From assembly GCA_937897615.1 (NCBI GenBank), contig CALCNO010000208.1, positions 1-38,883 on the forward strand: DNA of 38,883 bases. The letters run 5' to 3'. The DNA comes from an uncultured Anaerolineaceae bacterium (GTDB lineage Bacteria; Chloroflexota; Anaerolineae; Anaerolineales; Anaerolineaceae). Below are positions 23,941-32,214 of this stretch, in pieces (the first letter of the stretch is position 1; each line of letters begins with the position of its first letter). Under the pieces are notes generated by a model, which was not told the origin of the DNA, ran no database searches, and saw only the letters and a program-made list of their open reading frames with translations. The position numbers were made by a program, and so were the translations under genes.

Positions 23941-25068
23941 ATGAAAAAGACATTAATGATTTTCGTTGCTGTGATGTTCCTGGTGAGCTTCATTTCCGGG
24001 TGCACCACCCCCGCACAAACCACCACCGAAGCCCCTGCCGCCAGCGAAGAAACCGCTGCCCCGACCACTGCGCCGGAACCGACCCAATCGGCAGAAGAGT
24101 TGATGATGGAAGCCGCCAAAGCTGAAGGCCAATTGATCAGCTACGGCATGTCCGATGACTGGGTGAACCTCGGCAACATCTGGAAAGCCATCGAAGAAAA
24201 ATACGGTGTCGTTCATACCGACACCGACATGACCAGCGCCGAACAGATCACCCATCTGCTGGCGGAAAAAGATGCCCCCGTGATGGATATGGCCGACATC
24301 GGCTTTGATTTCCTGGGCACGCTGGTAGACAACGGCCTTGCCGCGGAATACCGCAACGCCAACTGGGACAAGATCCCCGATGATCGCAAGGACCCCAACG
24401 GCAAATGGGCCATCGGTTACTGGGGCGCTATTGCCTTCCTGGTCAACAAGGACCTTGTTGAAAACATTCCGCAAACCTGGGATGACCTGCTGAAACCCGA
24501 GTACCTCGATAAAGTTTGCAGCCGCGATCCGCGCATTTCCTCCTACGCAACCGGCGCCGTGCTGGCAGCGGCGTATGCCAAGGGCGGCGGCGAGGATAAC
24601 GTTCAGCCCGGGCTTGATTTCTTCAAGCAGCTGCGCGACAGCAAGAACTGGCGCGAGGGTGTGGTGCTGAATGTCTCCTCTGTGCAGAAGGGCGAATGCC
24701 CCATCTCCATCGTCTACGACTTTGACGGCTTTGCCAAGCGCGATGCCACCGGCCTGAATCTGGAAGTGGTCATCCCGCAGGACGGCACCTTTGGCATGTA
24801 CTTCGCACAGTACATCAGCAGCGTTGCCCCGCACCCCAATGCCGCCAAACTGGCCCTCGATTTCTTCTATTCAGATGAAGGCCAGATCATGCTGGCGCAG
24901 GGTTATGCCCATCCTGGCCGCACCGATGTGGTGCTCCCCGCCGATGTAGCCAGCAAACTCCTGCCCGAGTCTGCTTACCCCAATATTCACTTCCCCTCCA
25001 GCCCCGAGAACTTCACCAAGGCAAAGGACGCCATTGTAACCGGCTGGGATGCGATTGTTGGCCAGTAA
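23941..25068 (+). CDS. ABC transporter solute-binding lipoprotein (extracellular type 1, Fe3+/polyamine/phosphonate-like)
   Basis: 375 residues. A lipoprotein signal peptide (MKKTLMIFVAVMFLVSFISG) ends at Cys21, followed by a Thr/Pro/Ala/Glu-rich linker to about residue 58. The mature domain resembles the iron(III)/thiamine/polyamine binding-protein class: AAKAEGQLISYGMSDDWVNL, then ADIGFDFLGTLVDNGLAAEY, AIAFLVNKDLVENIPQTWDD and late LALDFFYSDEGQIMLAQGYA. Its position behind two permeases with a terminator after it makes it the last gene of the operon. Ligand residues cannot be read with confidence. I cannot separate iron, polyamine, thiamine or phosphonate uptake; the adjacent MBL hydrolase hints at a phosphorus ester but proves nothing. 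Confidence 0.93.
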   Translation: MKKTLMIFVAVMFLVSFISGCTTPAQTTTEAPAASEETAAPTTAPEPTQSAEELMMEAAKAEGQLISYGMSDDWVNLGNIWKAIEEKYGVVHTDTDMTSAEQITHLLAEKDAPVMDMADIGFDFLGTLVDNGLAAEYRNANWDKIPDDRKDPNGKWAIGYWGAIAFLVNKDLVENIPQTWDDLLKPEYLDKVCSRDPRISSYATGAVLAAAYAKGGGEDNVQPGLDFFKQLRDSKNWREGVVLNVSSVQKGECPISIVYDFDGFAKRDATGLNLEVVIPQDGTFGMYFAQYISSVAPHPNAAKLALDFFYSDEGQIMLAQGYAHPGRTDVVLPADVASKLLPESAYPNIHFPSSPENFTKAKDAIVTGWDAIVGQ

Positions 25069-25096
25069 CTTAATTTAGCTCGATTTTTTCTCCCTC

Positions 25097-25135
25097 AGGC
25101 GGATGTGAACAAGTCTTCACGTCCGCCTTCTGTTT
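25097..25135 (+). terminator. Terminator after the solute-binding protein gene
   Basis: A 13-bp stem with one G-T pair, AGGCGGATGTGAA (25097-25109) with TTCACGTCCGCCT (25116-25128), loop CAAGTC, and tail TCTGTTTT. Confidence 0.9.
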
Positions 25136-25171
25136 TATCCCCCAAACCCCCGTAGACAACTCCGTTGGCTT

Positions 25172-26374
25172 TTACGCAGGTAACACATTTGCACCCGCTG
25201 ATGGCCGGGTGACAAACACCTCTGGGATCAGGCCGGTGCCCGCATAGAATTCGCGCCCAAGCTGCGCGGCAAAATCCTCTGCCCCGGCTGCCTGCACCAG
25301 ATTGACCGTACAGCCGCCAAAACCGGCACCGGTGAGGCGCGCGCCGTAGCACCCCGGTAATGCCTGAGCAATCTCAGCCATCAGGTTCAGTTGTGCATTG
25401 GAAACTTCGTACAGGTCACGCAGGCTGGCATGGCTTTCATTCATCAGGCGCCCAAACCCGGATGCCCCCCCCTGCGCCAGGTAATCTCTGCCGCGGCGTG
25501 TACGCGCAATCTCTTCCACCACGTGCCGGGCATGGCGTTGGATATCCACTGGAAAATTCCTGCTCAACCGTTCAAACTCAAGCGGCTCCACGTCCCGCAG
25601 CGCGCGGACATCAGGGCGGAACCTTTGCAGCAACTTCACCGCCTGCTCGCAATCCGTGCGGCGCTGGTTATACCCCCCGGCAGTTAGTTTGCGGCGCACG
25701 GTGGTATCGGCAATCACGATAGCCGTGTCGTCCGGCAGGCGCAGCTTCTCCCATTCCAGGGTGCGGCAGTCCAGCATCAGCACATGGCCGGCCACGCCGC
25801 AAGCCGAGGCAAATTGGTCCATGATGCCGCAATGCACCCCTACATATCGGTTTTCAGCATACTGGCAGAGTTTGGACAATTGCAGCAGCGGCATCTCCCA
25901 GCCTCCGAGTGCCAGCCAGGCAATTGCAAACGCCAGTTCCAGTGCCGCCGAAGAACTCAAGCCCGAACCGCGCGGAACATCTGACGCGATCACCGCGTTC
26001 AGCGGCATAATTTCTTTGCCATTCTGCAACAAGGCATTCATCACACCCGCCGGGTACATCTCCCATTCCTGCAATGGCTGGCCATTTGCCCGCGCTTTTA
26101 TTGCCACAGAATTTACTGATAGCACAACTTCTGCATTCAGGTCCACCGTGTAGATGTGAGTGAATGCATCCGGCGAGGGGCCATAGGCAAGGTACACAGC
26201 GCGATCGATCGCCGCCGGCATGACAAAGCCGTCATTGTAGTCCACGTGTTCACCCAGAAGGTTAACGCGCCCCGGAGCACGCGCCACCCCTGCCGGGGCA
26301 ACGCCAAAGCGGGAACGGTACTCCTGCCACACACGATCTATAAGCTGCTGGTTTGTTATCAAAGTTTGAGTCAA
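25172..26374 (-). CDS. galK: Galactokinase
   Basis: 400 residues. It phosphorylates galactose at C1 with ATP, first step of the Leloir pathway. The family signature GRVNLLGEHVDYNDG is at residues 35-49 and the ATP-binding GHMP motif PRGSGLSSSAALELA at 134-148; the C-terminus has RLTGAGFGGCTVNLV. The start is taken as TTG at 26374, with AAAGG seven bases upstream; the frame is open much further upstream, but those residues run into the preceding gene and are foreign to the family. It lies 46 bp after an MprF-like gene on the same strand. No galT or galE is nearby. A related GHMP sugar kinase (for example for N-acetylgalactosamine) is a less likely alternative. Confidence 0.95.
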   Translation of the reverse strand: MTQTLITNQQLIDRVWQEYRSRFGVAPAGVARAPGRVNLLGEHVDYNDGFVMPAAIDRAVYLAYGPSPDAFTHIYTVDLNAEVVLSVNSVAIKARANGQPLQEWEMYPAGVMNALLQNGKEIMPLNAVIASDVPRGSGLSSSAALELAFAIAWLALGGWEMPLLQLSKLCQYAENRYVGVHCGIMDQFASACGVAGHVLMLDCRTLEWEKLRLPDDTAIVIADTTVRRKLTAGGYNQRRTDCEQAVKLLQRFRPDVRALRDVEPLEFERLSRNFPVDIQRHARHVVEEIARTRRGRDYLAQGGASGFGRLMNESHASLRDLYEVSNAQLNLMAEIAQALPGCYGARLTGAGFGGCTVNLVQAAGAEDFAAQLGREFYAGTGLIPEVFVTRPSAGANVLPA

Positions 26375-26420
26375 TACATTGCCTTTCAATTCAACGCTAG
26401 CTTTGCGTGTACCTGCATCG

Positions 26421-28124
26421 TCACGACTTCTTGAAATACTTCCACAAAAAGTTGTCGCCGGAGTGAACGCGCAGCAGGGTGGTGAGCACCAGTGGCAAAT
26501 TTGCCGCCCCGGGGAAGACCAGATACCGCGGCTCCCAGCGCGGATGGAACTTGGACTTAAAGGCATGCAATCCTTTGAAGTTGAAGAAGCGGCTCACATA
26601 CTCGGCGATGGTGTGCAGTGCTCGTTCCACACGCGGGTCGTCCGGTTTTTCACCAACCCCCACAATGGCGCTCAATCCCAGGCTAAAGGTCTCATAGCCC
26701 TTCTCTATGGCCCAATTTAACATGGTCACAAAGAGTAACTCCATCGTACCGCGCTCCACCCTGGGATAATGGCGCATCAGGTCAAGGGTTAGCTCATTTT
26801 TGGTGTACTCCGAAACGATATTGGCAAAAGCCACCGGGTTGCCATCCTGATCCCGGACAATGGTCACAGGACAATTGCGAATATAGTCGTTATCAAACCA
26901 GCCGTCTGAAAAGTGCATTTCGCCGCCATGCTGCAGGGTCAGCCAGGCGTCGCTGATCTGGCGCAACTGATGCAGCAATTTTTGCTCCAACGGGGGCTCA
27001 AAGATGGCCGCACTGTAACCCAGCCTGACCAGGCGGTTGTACTCATTGCGGATGTTCTTGTTCTGGCTGCCCTCAAGGGTGAATTCCTGCAGGGCAACAA
27101 TCGCCTCATTGCCCAGGCAAACGGCATCAAAGCCCGCCTGCCTGTACTCCGCCAGATGGTCCGGCAGTACCGAAACAAAAGAGGGGCTCCAATCATTGCG
27201 ATGACAAAACTCCTTAAATGCCTCAAGCGCCGGCAGGAAGTCCGCGTCCGGCCCGATGGGATCGCCCAATACCATCACCCCACGATCGCGGGCGCCGTAG
27301 GCAAACAGCGAACCTCCCGGTGAAAAGAAGTAAGACTTATCAGCAAAGAGCACCGGGCGCGCCAGAGCAGTCTTGCCATAGTGATTTACGATCTCGGCGG
27401 CCTTCACGCGCTCCGCCGGAGTGGAGGGGTCGCGCACCAGCACCGGGCGTATGAGCATCATCAGGGCATAGCCAACAGTGATTGCAGCCACCAAGTAAAT
27501 TGAGAAAGCAAAGAAACGCCCGTGCTGGGTAATCGGCTCCAGACCAGGATTATTGAAGGTGGTGAACATGACAAAAGTCTGGCGGAGTGCATCCCCCAGG
27601 CCAAAATTGATTTTAAAGTGGCTGTCCAGCACATAAAAACCAATTACGCCATAAAAGAGCGTAAACACAAAAGCAAACAGCAAAACCAGCAATCCTTTTT
27701 TTAACGAGGGTCGGTCCGAAAAAGCTCTGAAGCTGCCATGCAAGGTAGCCAGAAGAAGGATAAGGAAAAACGCAAAGCTGGCCTCTTCAAAATCCAGGCC
27801 TTTTGCCAGATGGGAAACCAGTGAAACCGCCAAAACCAGCAGCGTGAGCAGCCAGCTTGCCCGCTTGCGGCGCCACAGGCCGGAAGCCAGTACGAGAAGC
27901 GCAAATCCTGCCAGCACAGCCGCCAGGCGGCTGCCAGCCCTCACCTCCAGCGGGAGGATGTTTTCCAGCAGCGCCAGGCGCGGTTTTAAAGCCGGTGTGA
28001 TGGCTGAAGTCACATTGATCACGCCCATCAGAATCGTCAGCAGCGTGGCAATACGCACGCCCCATTCTGTCAACAGCGCGCGCAACCTGGGGCGGACATT
28101 CTCCGAACGAATAGGTTCTTCCAC
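26421..28124 (-). CDS. MprF-like membrane protein with DUF2156 (phosphatidylglycerol lysyltransferase-type C-terminal domain)
   Basis: 567 residues. The N-terminal part (to about residue 245) has some six hydrophobic spans, for example SWLLTLLVLAVSLVSHLAKG and LLVLLFAFVFTLFYGVIGFY. The C-terminal domain is DUF2156, a tandem GNAT fold: GKTALARPVLFADKSYFFSP, MVLGDPIGPDADFLPALEAF, NKNIRNEYNRLVRLGY and a late ETFSLGLSAIVGVGE. In MprF the domain transfers lysine or alanine from tRNA to phosphatidylglycerol, lowering surface charge. This protein has fewer spans than classic MprF (about 14, 840 residues), so the flippase part is reduced. The start is GTG at 28124 with AGAGGA upstream. It is followed by galactokinase in the same transcript. 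Confidence 0.9.
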   Translation of the reverse strand: MEEPIRSENVRPRLRALLTEWGVRIATLLTILMGVINVTSAITPALKPRLALLENILPLEVRAGSRLAAVLAGFALLVLASGLWRRKRASWLLTLLVLAVSLVSHLAKGLDFEEASFAFFLILLLATLHGSFRAFSDRPSLKKGLLVLLFAFVFTLFYGVIGFYVLDSHFKINFGLGDALRQTFVMFTTFNNPGLEPITQHGRFFAFSIYLVAAITVGYALMMLIRPVLVRDPSTPAERVKAAEIVNHYGKTALARPVLFADKSYFFSPGGSLFAYGARDRGVMVLGDPIGPDADFLPALEAFKEFCHRNDWSPSFVSVLPDHLAEYRQAGFDAVCLGNEAIVALQEFTLEGSQNKNIRNEYNRLVRLGYSAAIFEPPLEQKLLHQLRQISDAWLTLQHGGEMHFSDGWFDNDYIRNCPVTIVRDQDGNPVAFANIVSEYTKNELTLDLMRHYPRVERGTMELLFVTMLNWAIEKGYETFSLGLSAIVGVGEKPDDPRVERALHTIAEYVSRFFNFKGLHAFKSKFHPRWEPRYLVFPGAANLPLVLTTLLRVHSGDNFLWKYFKKS

Positions 28125-28235
28125 AGTTATCCTCTTTTACGGGCAAGCATCACTATACCAATATTAAACCAGCAATTGCCAAAAGTCCATAAACTAAAGC
28201 CGTAAACCATTCAAAACATTTCGAGGATTGATTTC

Positions 28236-29210
28236 ATGGAAAAGAAACTTCGCAAAAGGACAATCCTGCTCATCACCAGTCTCGTTTTTATTGTCGCAAC
28301 GGTTCTCTATCTCCTTGCCGACCGCTATCTGATCGAGAAAGTTGCCATCGCCGATGTGAACGCGTATGCCTCTTCCGCTGTGGCTCAGGCGACTGCAACG
28401 CCTGTAGCGCTCACGCAGGCACAGGCCACCCCCACCGCCTCTGCCACAACTGCGCCAAGCTACGACAACTGGAATTACACCAGCAGCAGCGTGTCCATCA
28501 GCATCCAAAAGGTTGTCAGCGGCAGCGGGCAAAACCAGGTGACCTACTTTGTGGCCGATGTGGTGGTTTCCGATGCCACCCAACTGCAAAACGCTTTTGC
28601 CAACAACCAGTTCGGCCAGAACATCATCGAGTACACTTCGGCAATCGCCGAGGAGAACAACGCCATTTTTGCCATCAACGGCGACTACTACGGCTTCCGC
28701 GATGGCGGCATTATCATCCGCAATGGCGTGATCTACCGCGATGTACCCGTGCGTACCGGCCTGGCGTTTTACCGCGACGGCAGCATGAGCGTTTACGACG
28801 AAACCAGCACCTCGGCGCAGGAGCTGGTTGAGAATGGGGTGTGGAACACGCTCTCCTTTGGCCCTGCCCTGATTGTTGGCTCGGTTGCGCAGACAATTGG
28901 CGCGCGCGTAGAGATCGATACCAATTTTGGCAACCACACCATACAGGGCAACCAGCCGCGCACCGGCATCGGCATCATCAGCCCCAACCACTTTGTCTTC
29001 ATTGTGGTGGATGGACGCAGCAACGGTTACAGCCGAGGGGTAAGCCTCACCGAGTTCACCCAGATCTTTCAATCGCTGGGATGCACTGACGCCTATAATC
29101 TGGACGGCGGCGGGTCTTCAGAGATGTATTTCATGGGGCGGGTGGTCAACAATCCCCTGGGGCGTAACAAGGAACGCGGCACCAGCGATATTCTCTTCAT
29201 CGGTTCTTAA
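28236..29210 (+). CDS. Membrane-anchored phosphodiester glycosidase family protein (NAGPA domain)
   Basis: 324 residues. An N-terminal basic stretch and hydrophobic segment (MEKKLRKRTILLITSLVFIV to about residue 30) anchors it outside the cell, followed by a Thr/Ala/Pro-rich linker (about 45-75). The domain from about residue 85 is the NAGPA type: FAINGDYYGFRDGGIIIRNG, RTGLAFYRDGSM, RTGIGIISPNHFVFIVVDGR and the signature DAYNLDGGGSSEMYF, with ERGTSDILFIG at the end. Animal NAGPA uncovers mannose-6-phosphate by removing GlcNAc; bacterial members are thought to act on cell-surface sugar phosphodiesters or exopolysaccharide. GAGGATTGATTTC precedes the ATG. It is convergent with thrS. Confidence 0.93.
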   Translation: MEKKLRKRTILLITSLVFIVATVLYLLADRYLIEKVAIADVNAYASSAVAQATATPVALTQAQATPTASATTAPSYDNWNYTSSSVSISIQKVVSGSGQNQVTYFVADVVVSDATQLQNAFANNQFGQNIIEYTSAIAEENNAIFAINGDYYGFRDGGIIIRNGVIYRDVPVRTGLAFYRDGSMSVYDETSTSAQELVENGVWNTLSFGPALIVGSVAQTIGARVEIDTNFGNHTIQGNQPRTGIGIISPNHFVFIVVDGRSNGYSRGVSLTEFTQIFQSLGCTDAYNLDGGGSSEMYFMGRVVNNPLGRNKERGTSDILFIGS

Positions 29211-29214
29211 AATA

Positions 29215-29246
29215 ACAGTGGAGGGCGAACATTCACCCTCCACTGT
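29215..29246. terminator. Terminator between convergent NAGPA-domain gene and thrS
   Basis: Perfect 11-bp stem ACAGTGGAGGG (29215-29225) with CCCTCCACTGT (29236-29246) and a 10-base loop. On the minus strand the stem is followed by TATTTTAAG, so it works best for thrS; on the plus strand the tail is poor in T. Confidence 0.85.
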
Positions 29247-29263
29247 CTTCACAAAAAGCAAAA

Positions 29264-31048
29264 CTAAACTTTTTCAGCAATCTCCTGGCGTGCCCTGGCG
29301 ATGAAGTCCTCCAGAGACATTGGGCCAGGGTTCTCGCCATTGCGCAGGCGCAAGGCTACCTTGCCCTCTTCCTGCTCCTTATCGCCAATGACCAGCATGT
29401 ACGGAATCTTTTGATTCTGGGCGTCGCGGATCTTGGAGTTCATGCGTTCGCCGCGGTCATCCAGCTGCACGCGCAACCCGGCTGCCTTGAGGTCTTTGAG
29501 CACCTTGCCGGCGTATTCCAGATGCCGGTCTGCAATGGGGATGATCGCCACCTGCACCGGGCTTAACCACACCGGGAAGGCCCCCGCGTAATGCTCGATC
29601 AGCACGCCGAAGAAACGCTCCAGGCTGCCCAGCAGGGCACGATGCACCATGTAGGGGCGGTGTGGCTGGCCGTCTTCGCCGATGTAGCTCAGATCAAAGC
29701 GTTCCGGCTCGTTGAAATCGAACTGGATGGTAGAGAGCTGCCATTCACGGCCAATGGCATCCTTGACCTTGATGTCGATCTTGGGACCATAGAAGGCGCC
29801 GCCGCCTTTATCCACATCGTAATCCACGCCAGCGCGCTTGAGCGAAGCCTCCAGAGCTTTTTCAGCAGCTTCCCATTGTTCAGGTTCACCAACGGATTTT
29901 TCCGGCTTGGTGCTCAGGTAAGCATGGAAATCATTGAAACCAAAGCTGCGCAGAATGTGCAGGCTGAAGTCCAGTGTGAAATCAATTTCCTCTGGCATCT
30001 GGTCCGGGCGGCAGAAGTGGTGTGCGTCATCCTGAGTAAAACCGCGCACACGCATCAGCCCGTGCAGCACACCGCTGCGCTCGTATCGATACACCGTGCC
30101 TTCTTCGGCAAAGCGCAGGGGCAGGTCACGGTAAGAGCGCAGGGAGCTTTTGTAAATATACAGATGGAACGGGCAGTTCATCGGTTTTAGGTAGTACTGC
30201 TGTCCATCGATCTCCAGCGGGGAGTACATATTGTCCTTGTAAAAGCCCAAATGGCCGCTGGTCTCCCACAGGTGCGCCCTGCCGATGTGCGGGGTATAGA
30301 CAAAATCATAACCGTTGGCCTCGTGCTCTTCCGACCAGAAGTTCTCCACGATCTTTCGAATCTTGGCGCCCTTGGGGTGCCACAAAATCAGCCCGCCGCC
30401 GATCTCATCGTTGGTGCTGTAGAGATCAAGGTCATGCCCCACCTTGCGGTGATCGCGCTTTTTTGCTTCTTCAACGCGCCACAGGTAATCTTTCAATTCG
30501 TCGGGCTTTTGCCAGGCGGTGCCGTAGATGCGCTGCAGCATGGGGCGTTTCTCATCACCGCGCCAGTAAGCGCCCGCCACCGACATTAACTTGATCGCCT
30601 GCGGGTTGATCTCTGAGGTGCTGGCCACGTGCGGCCCGCGGCAAAGGTCCACGAACGCGCCGCTGGTGTAAATGGAAATCTCCGGCTTCTCTTCCAACGG
30701 ATTGCCGTCCTCATCTTCCTTACCGGCTTCCAATCCTTCAATCAACTCCAGTTTGAAAGGTTGGTCTTTGAAGAGCTTCTTGGCCTCGTCAGCAGAGATC
30801 ACCTTGCGTTCAAAACTTTCTTTGCTCTGGATGATGCCGCGCATACGCTTCTCGATGGCTTCCAGGTCATCGGGGGTCAATGGGCGCGGCAGGTCAAAGT
30901 CGTAGTAAAAACCATCCTCAATGGCCGGACCGATAGCCACTTTGCCGTCGGGGAATTTTTCCAGCACGGCCTGGGCCATCACATGCGCGGCGGAGTGCCG
31001 TATGCGGTAAAGTTGAGATTGTTCGTATTCGCTTTTCTTATCTGCCAT
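29264..31048 (-). CDS. thrS: Threonyl-tRNA synthetase lacking the N-terminal TGS domain
   Basis: 594 residues. It charges tRNA-Thr. The editing domain is at the N-terminus (HSAAHVMAQAV with the HxxxH metal site at about residue 18, then DLCRGPHV with its Cys and His). The class II core follows, with PMNCPFHLYIYKSSLRSYRD, RYERSGVLHGLMRVRGFTQD, the aminoacyl region YGPKIDIKVKDAIGREWQLS and HRALLGSLERFFGVLIEHYA. The anticodon-binding domain ends it (VAIIPIADRHLEYAGKVLKD). The usual 60-residue TGS domain is absent, so the protein is shorter than the 640-residue E. coli enzyme. The ATG at 31048 has GGAGTAGAA directly upstream. It is controlled by the T-box described upstream. Confidence 0.97.
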   Translation of the reverse strand: MADKKSEYEQSQLYRIRHSAAHVMAQAVLEKFPDGKVAIGPAIEDGFYYDFDLPRPLTPDDLEAIEKRMRGIIQSKESFERKVISADEAKKLFKDQPFKLELIEGLEAGKEDEDGNPLEEKPEISIYTSGAFVDLCRGPHVASTSEINPQAIKLMSVAGAYWRGDEKRPMLQRIYGTAWQKPDELKDYLWRVEEAKKRDHRKVGHDLDLYSTNDEIGGGLILWHPKGAKIRKIVENFWSEEHEANGYDFVYTPHIGRAHLWETSGHLGFYKDNMYSPLEIDGQQYYLKPMNCPFHLYIYKSSLRSYRDLPLRFAEEGTVYRYERSGVLHGLMRVRGFTQDDAHHFCRPDQMPEEIDFTLDFSLHILRSFGFNDFHAYLSTKPEKSVGEPEQWEAAEKALEASLKRAGVDYDVDKGGGAFYGPKIDIKVKDAIGREWQLSTIQFDFNEPERFDLSYIGEDGQPHRPYMVHRALLGSLERFFGVLIEHYAGAFPVWLSPVQVAIIPIADRHLEYAGKVLKDLKAAGLRVQLDDRGERMNSKIRDAQNQKIPYMLVIGDKEQEEGKVALRLRNGENPGPMSLEDFIARARQEIAEKV

Positions 31049-31071
31049 TTCTACTCCTTCCATAAATAAAC

Positions 31072-31100
31072 AAAAAATCCCGTCCCTGCTGGGGCGAGAT
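31072..31100 (-). terminator. Regulated T-box terminator of thrS
   Basis: On the minus strand ATCTCGCCCC (31100-31091) pairs with GGGACGGGAT (31086-31077) around loop AGCA, with one mismatch and one G-T pair, followed by a T-run ending at 31072. It lies just downstream of the T-box sequence and would be prevented when the antiterminator forms. Confidence 0.93.
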
Positions 31101-31318
31101 TATCATCACGCGGTTCCACCCAGATTGATCCCGAAGGATCATCTCTGTTGGCCGTTAACGAGGCCAGCCGTTTTCCATACTCCAGCATTGCTGTTTGAGG
31201 ATCAGGTTCGCAGGGGGTTTTCGTCTCGCATCGCCTGCAGGAACTTTCAGCCGGGGTTCCTGCTCTCTAAAGGATGAGCGCGATTACTCGTCCTGTTCGT
31301 CACCGTTCTATTAAGTTG
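31072..31318 (-). ncRNA. T-box riboswitch (threonine-responsive) in the thrS leader
   Basis: All main elements read on the minus strand. Stem I has its lower helix AGGA (31294-31291) with TCCT (31201-31198), an AGTA loop-E segment, and the upper helix TCGC (31283-31280) with GCGA (31211-31208), leaving ACC at 31207-31205 as the specifier, a Thr codon. The conserved AGAGAG with a following hairpin (GCAGGAAC with GTTCCTGC) is the distal part of Stem I. Stem III is GATCC-TTCG-GGATC (31140-31127). The T-box sequence GGGTGGAACCGCG (31121-31109) and the terminator 31100-31072 follow. Uncharged tRNA-Thr would stabilise the antiterminator and switch thrS on. TGGA in the T-box predicts a tRNA-Thr ending UCCA. 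This leader also accounts for the gene-free stretch 31049-31435. Confidence 0.95.
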
Positions 31319-31323
31319 CCGCA

Positions 31324-31349
31324 ATTATACCCTAGTTGCCTGCTGTCAA
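31324..31349 (-). promoter_or_regulatory. Candidate thrS promoter
   Basis: On the minus strand TATAAT (31329-31324) is perfect, with TTGACA (31349-31344) only 14 bases upstream. The spacer is short, so the true -35 may differ; position directly before the T-box supports the -10. Confidence 0.6.
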
Positions 31350-31435
31350 GGGCAATTACTTTTGTTTCCTCCTGCGGCATGTTTGATTTATACTCAATAA
31401 GGAACTGCTTTTCGATTATACAGACAAGGAAGAAT

Positions 31436-32206
31436 ATGGCTCTCATTCAGCTAACCCACCTGCCCGAAACCATTAAGGTTCAAACCCTGGTCAACCTGAT
31501 CCTGCCCGACACTGATGCGCTGAAAAAGCAACCCCTCAAAGAGCGCCCGGTGCTTTACCTGCTGCATGGGCTGAGCGACGATGCCAGCGCCTGGCAGCGT
31601 TACTCCGCCATTGAAACCTACGCCAAGTCGCGCGGCATCGTTGTCGTCATGCCCTCGGTAGGGCGCAGTTTCTACCTCGACCTGCCCAACGGACTGGATT
31701 ACTTCAGCTACATCACTGAGGAACTTCCCCAGTACGTGCAGGACATCTTCGGCATTGCGCCGTTGCGCGAAAAGACACTCGTGGCAGGTCTCTCCATGGG
31801 CGGCTACGGTGCAATGAAGTGTGCCCTGCTGCACCCAGAGCGTTATTTCGCCGCGGGTAGTTTTTCCGGTGTGCTCACCACTCACGGCTGGGACAGCCGC
31901 CTCAACGATCCGCGTAAGATCGAGTTCGAGTATCTCTTCGGCAACCTGAGCAAGATGAACGGCGGACAACACGACCCCATCACCTGGCTGGCGGAAGCTG
32001 CCGCAAAAAAGCAGCCCCTGCCAAAATTGTATGTTTCCTGCGGCCTGCAGGATGAACTGCTGCCCACGAACCGTTATTTCACCGGAAAATGCCGGGAACT
32101 TGGCATCTCTGTGGAGTATCAGGAGGAAAACGGCATTCACGACTGGTACTTCTGGGATCGGCAAGTACAGCGTTTTCTGGATTTTGCGCTTGGGCCAATC
32201 CAGTAA
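31436..32206 (+). CDS. Alpha/beta-hydrolase esterase (EstA/esterase D family)
   Basis: 256 residues. The catalytic nucleophile is Ser in GLSMGGYGAM. An oxyanion region YLLHGLSDDASAWQRYSAIE sits early, and the late GIHDWYFWDRQ supplies the His. The family includes tributyrin esterases and S-formylglutathione hydrolase-like enzymes; in anaerobes it often deacetylates or de-esterifies sugars. No signal peptide, so it is cytoplasmic. ATG 31436 is preferred, with AAGGA before it; the longer open frame upstream would run through the T-box region on the opposite strand. The PHP-domain gene follows 8 bp downstream, so the two are co-transcribed. Confidence 0.92.
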   Translation: MALIQLTHLPETIKVQTLVNLILPDTDALKKQPLKERPVLYLLHGLSDDASAWQRYSAIETYAKSRGIVVVMPSVGRSFYLDLPNGLDYFSYITEELPQYVQDIFGIAPLREKTLVAGLSMGGYGAMKCALLHPERYFAAGSFSGVLTTHGWDSRLNDPRKIEFEYLFGNLSKMNGGQHDPITWLAEAAAKKQPLPKLYVSCGLQDELLPTNRYFTGKCRELGISVEYQEENGIHDWYFWDRQVQRFLDFALGPIQ

Positions 32207-32214
32207 GGAGCAAG

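Noticed and set aside
26375..26566. 64-residue upstream extension of galactokinase
   Set aside because: It overlaps the end of the MprF-like gene on the same strand and is unlike galactokinase; the TTG at 26374 has a ribosome site and gives the normal length.
31274..31435. N-terminal extension of the esterase
   Set aside because: The added residues run through the T-box leader of the opposite strand and precede a good AAGGA-ATG start at 31436; they do not look like an esterase or a signal peptide.
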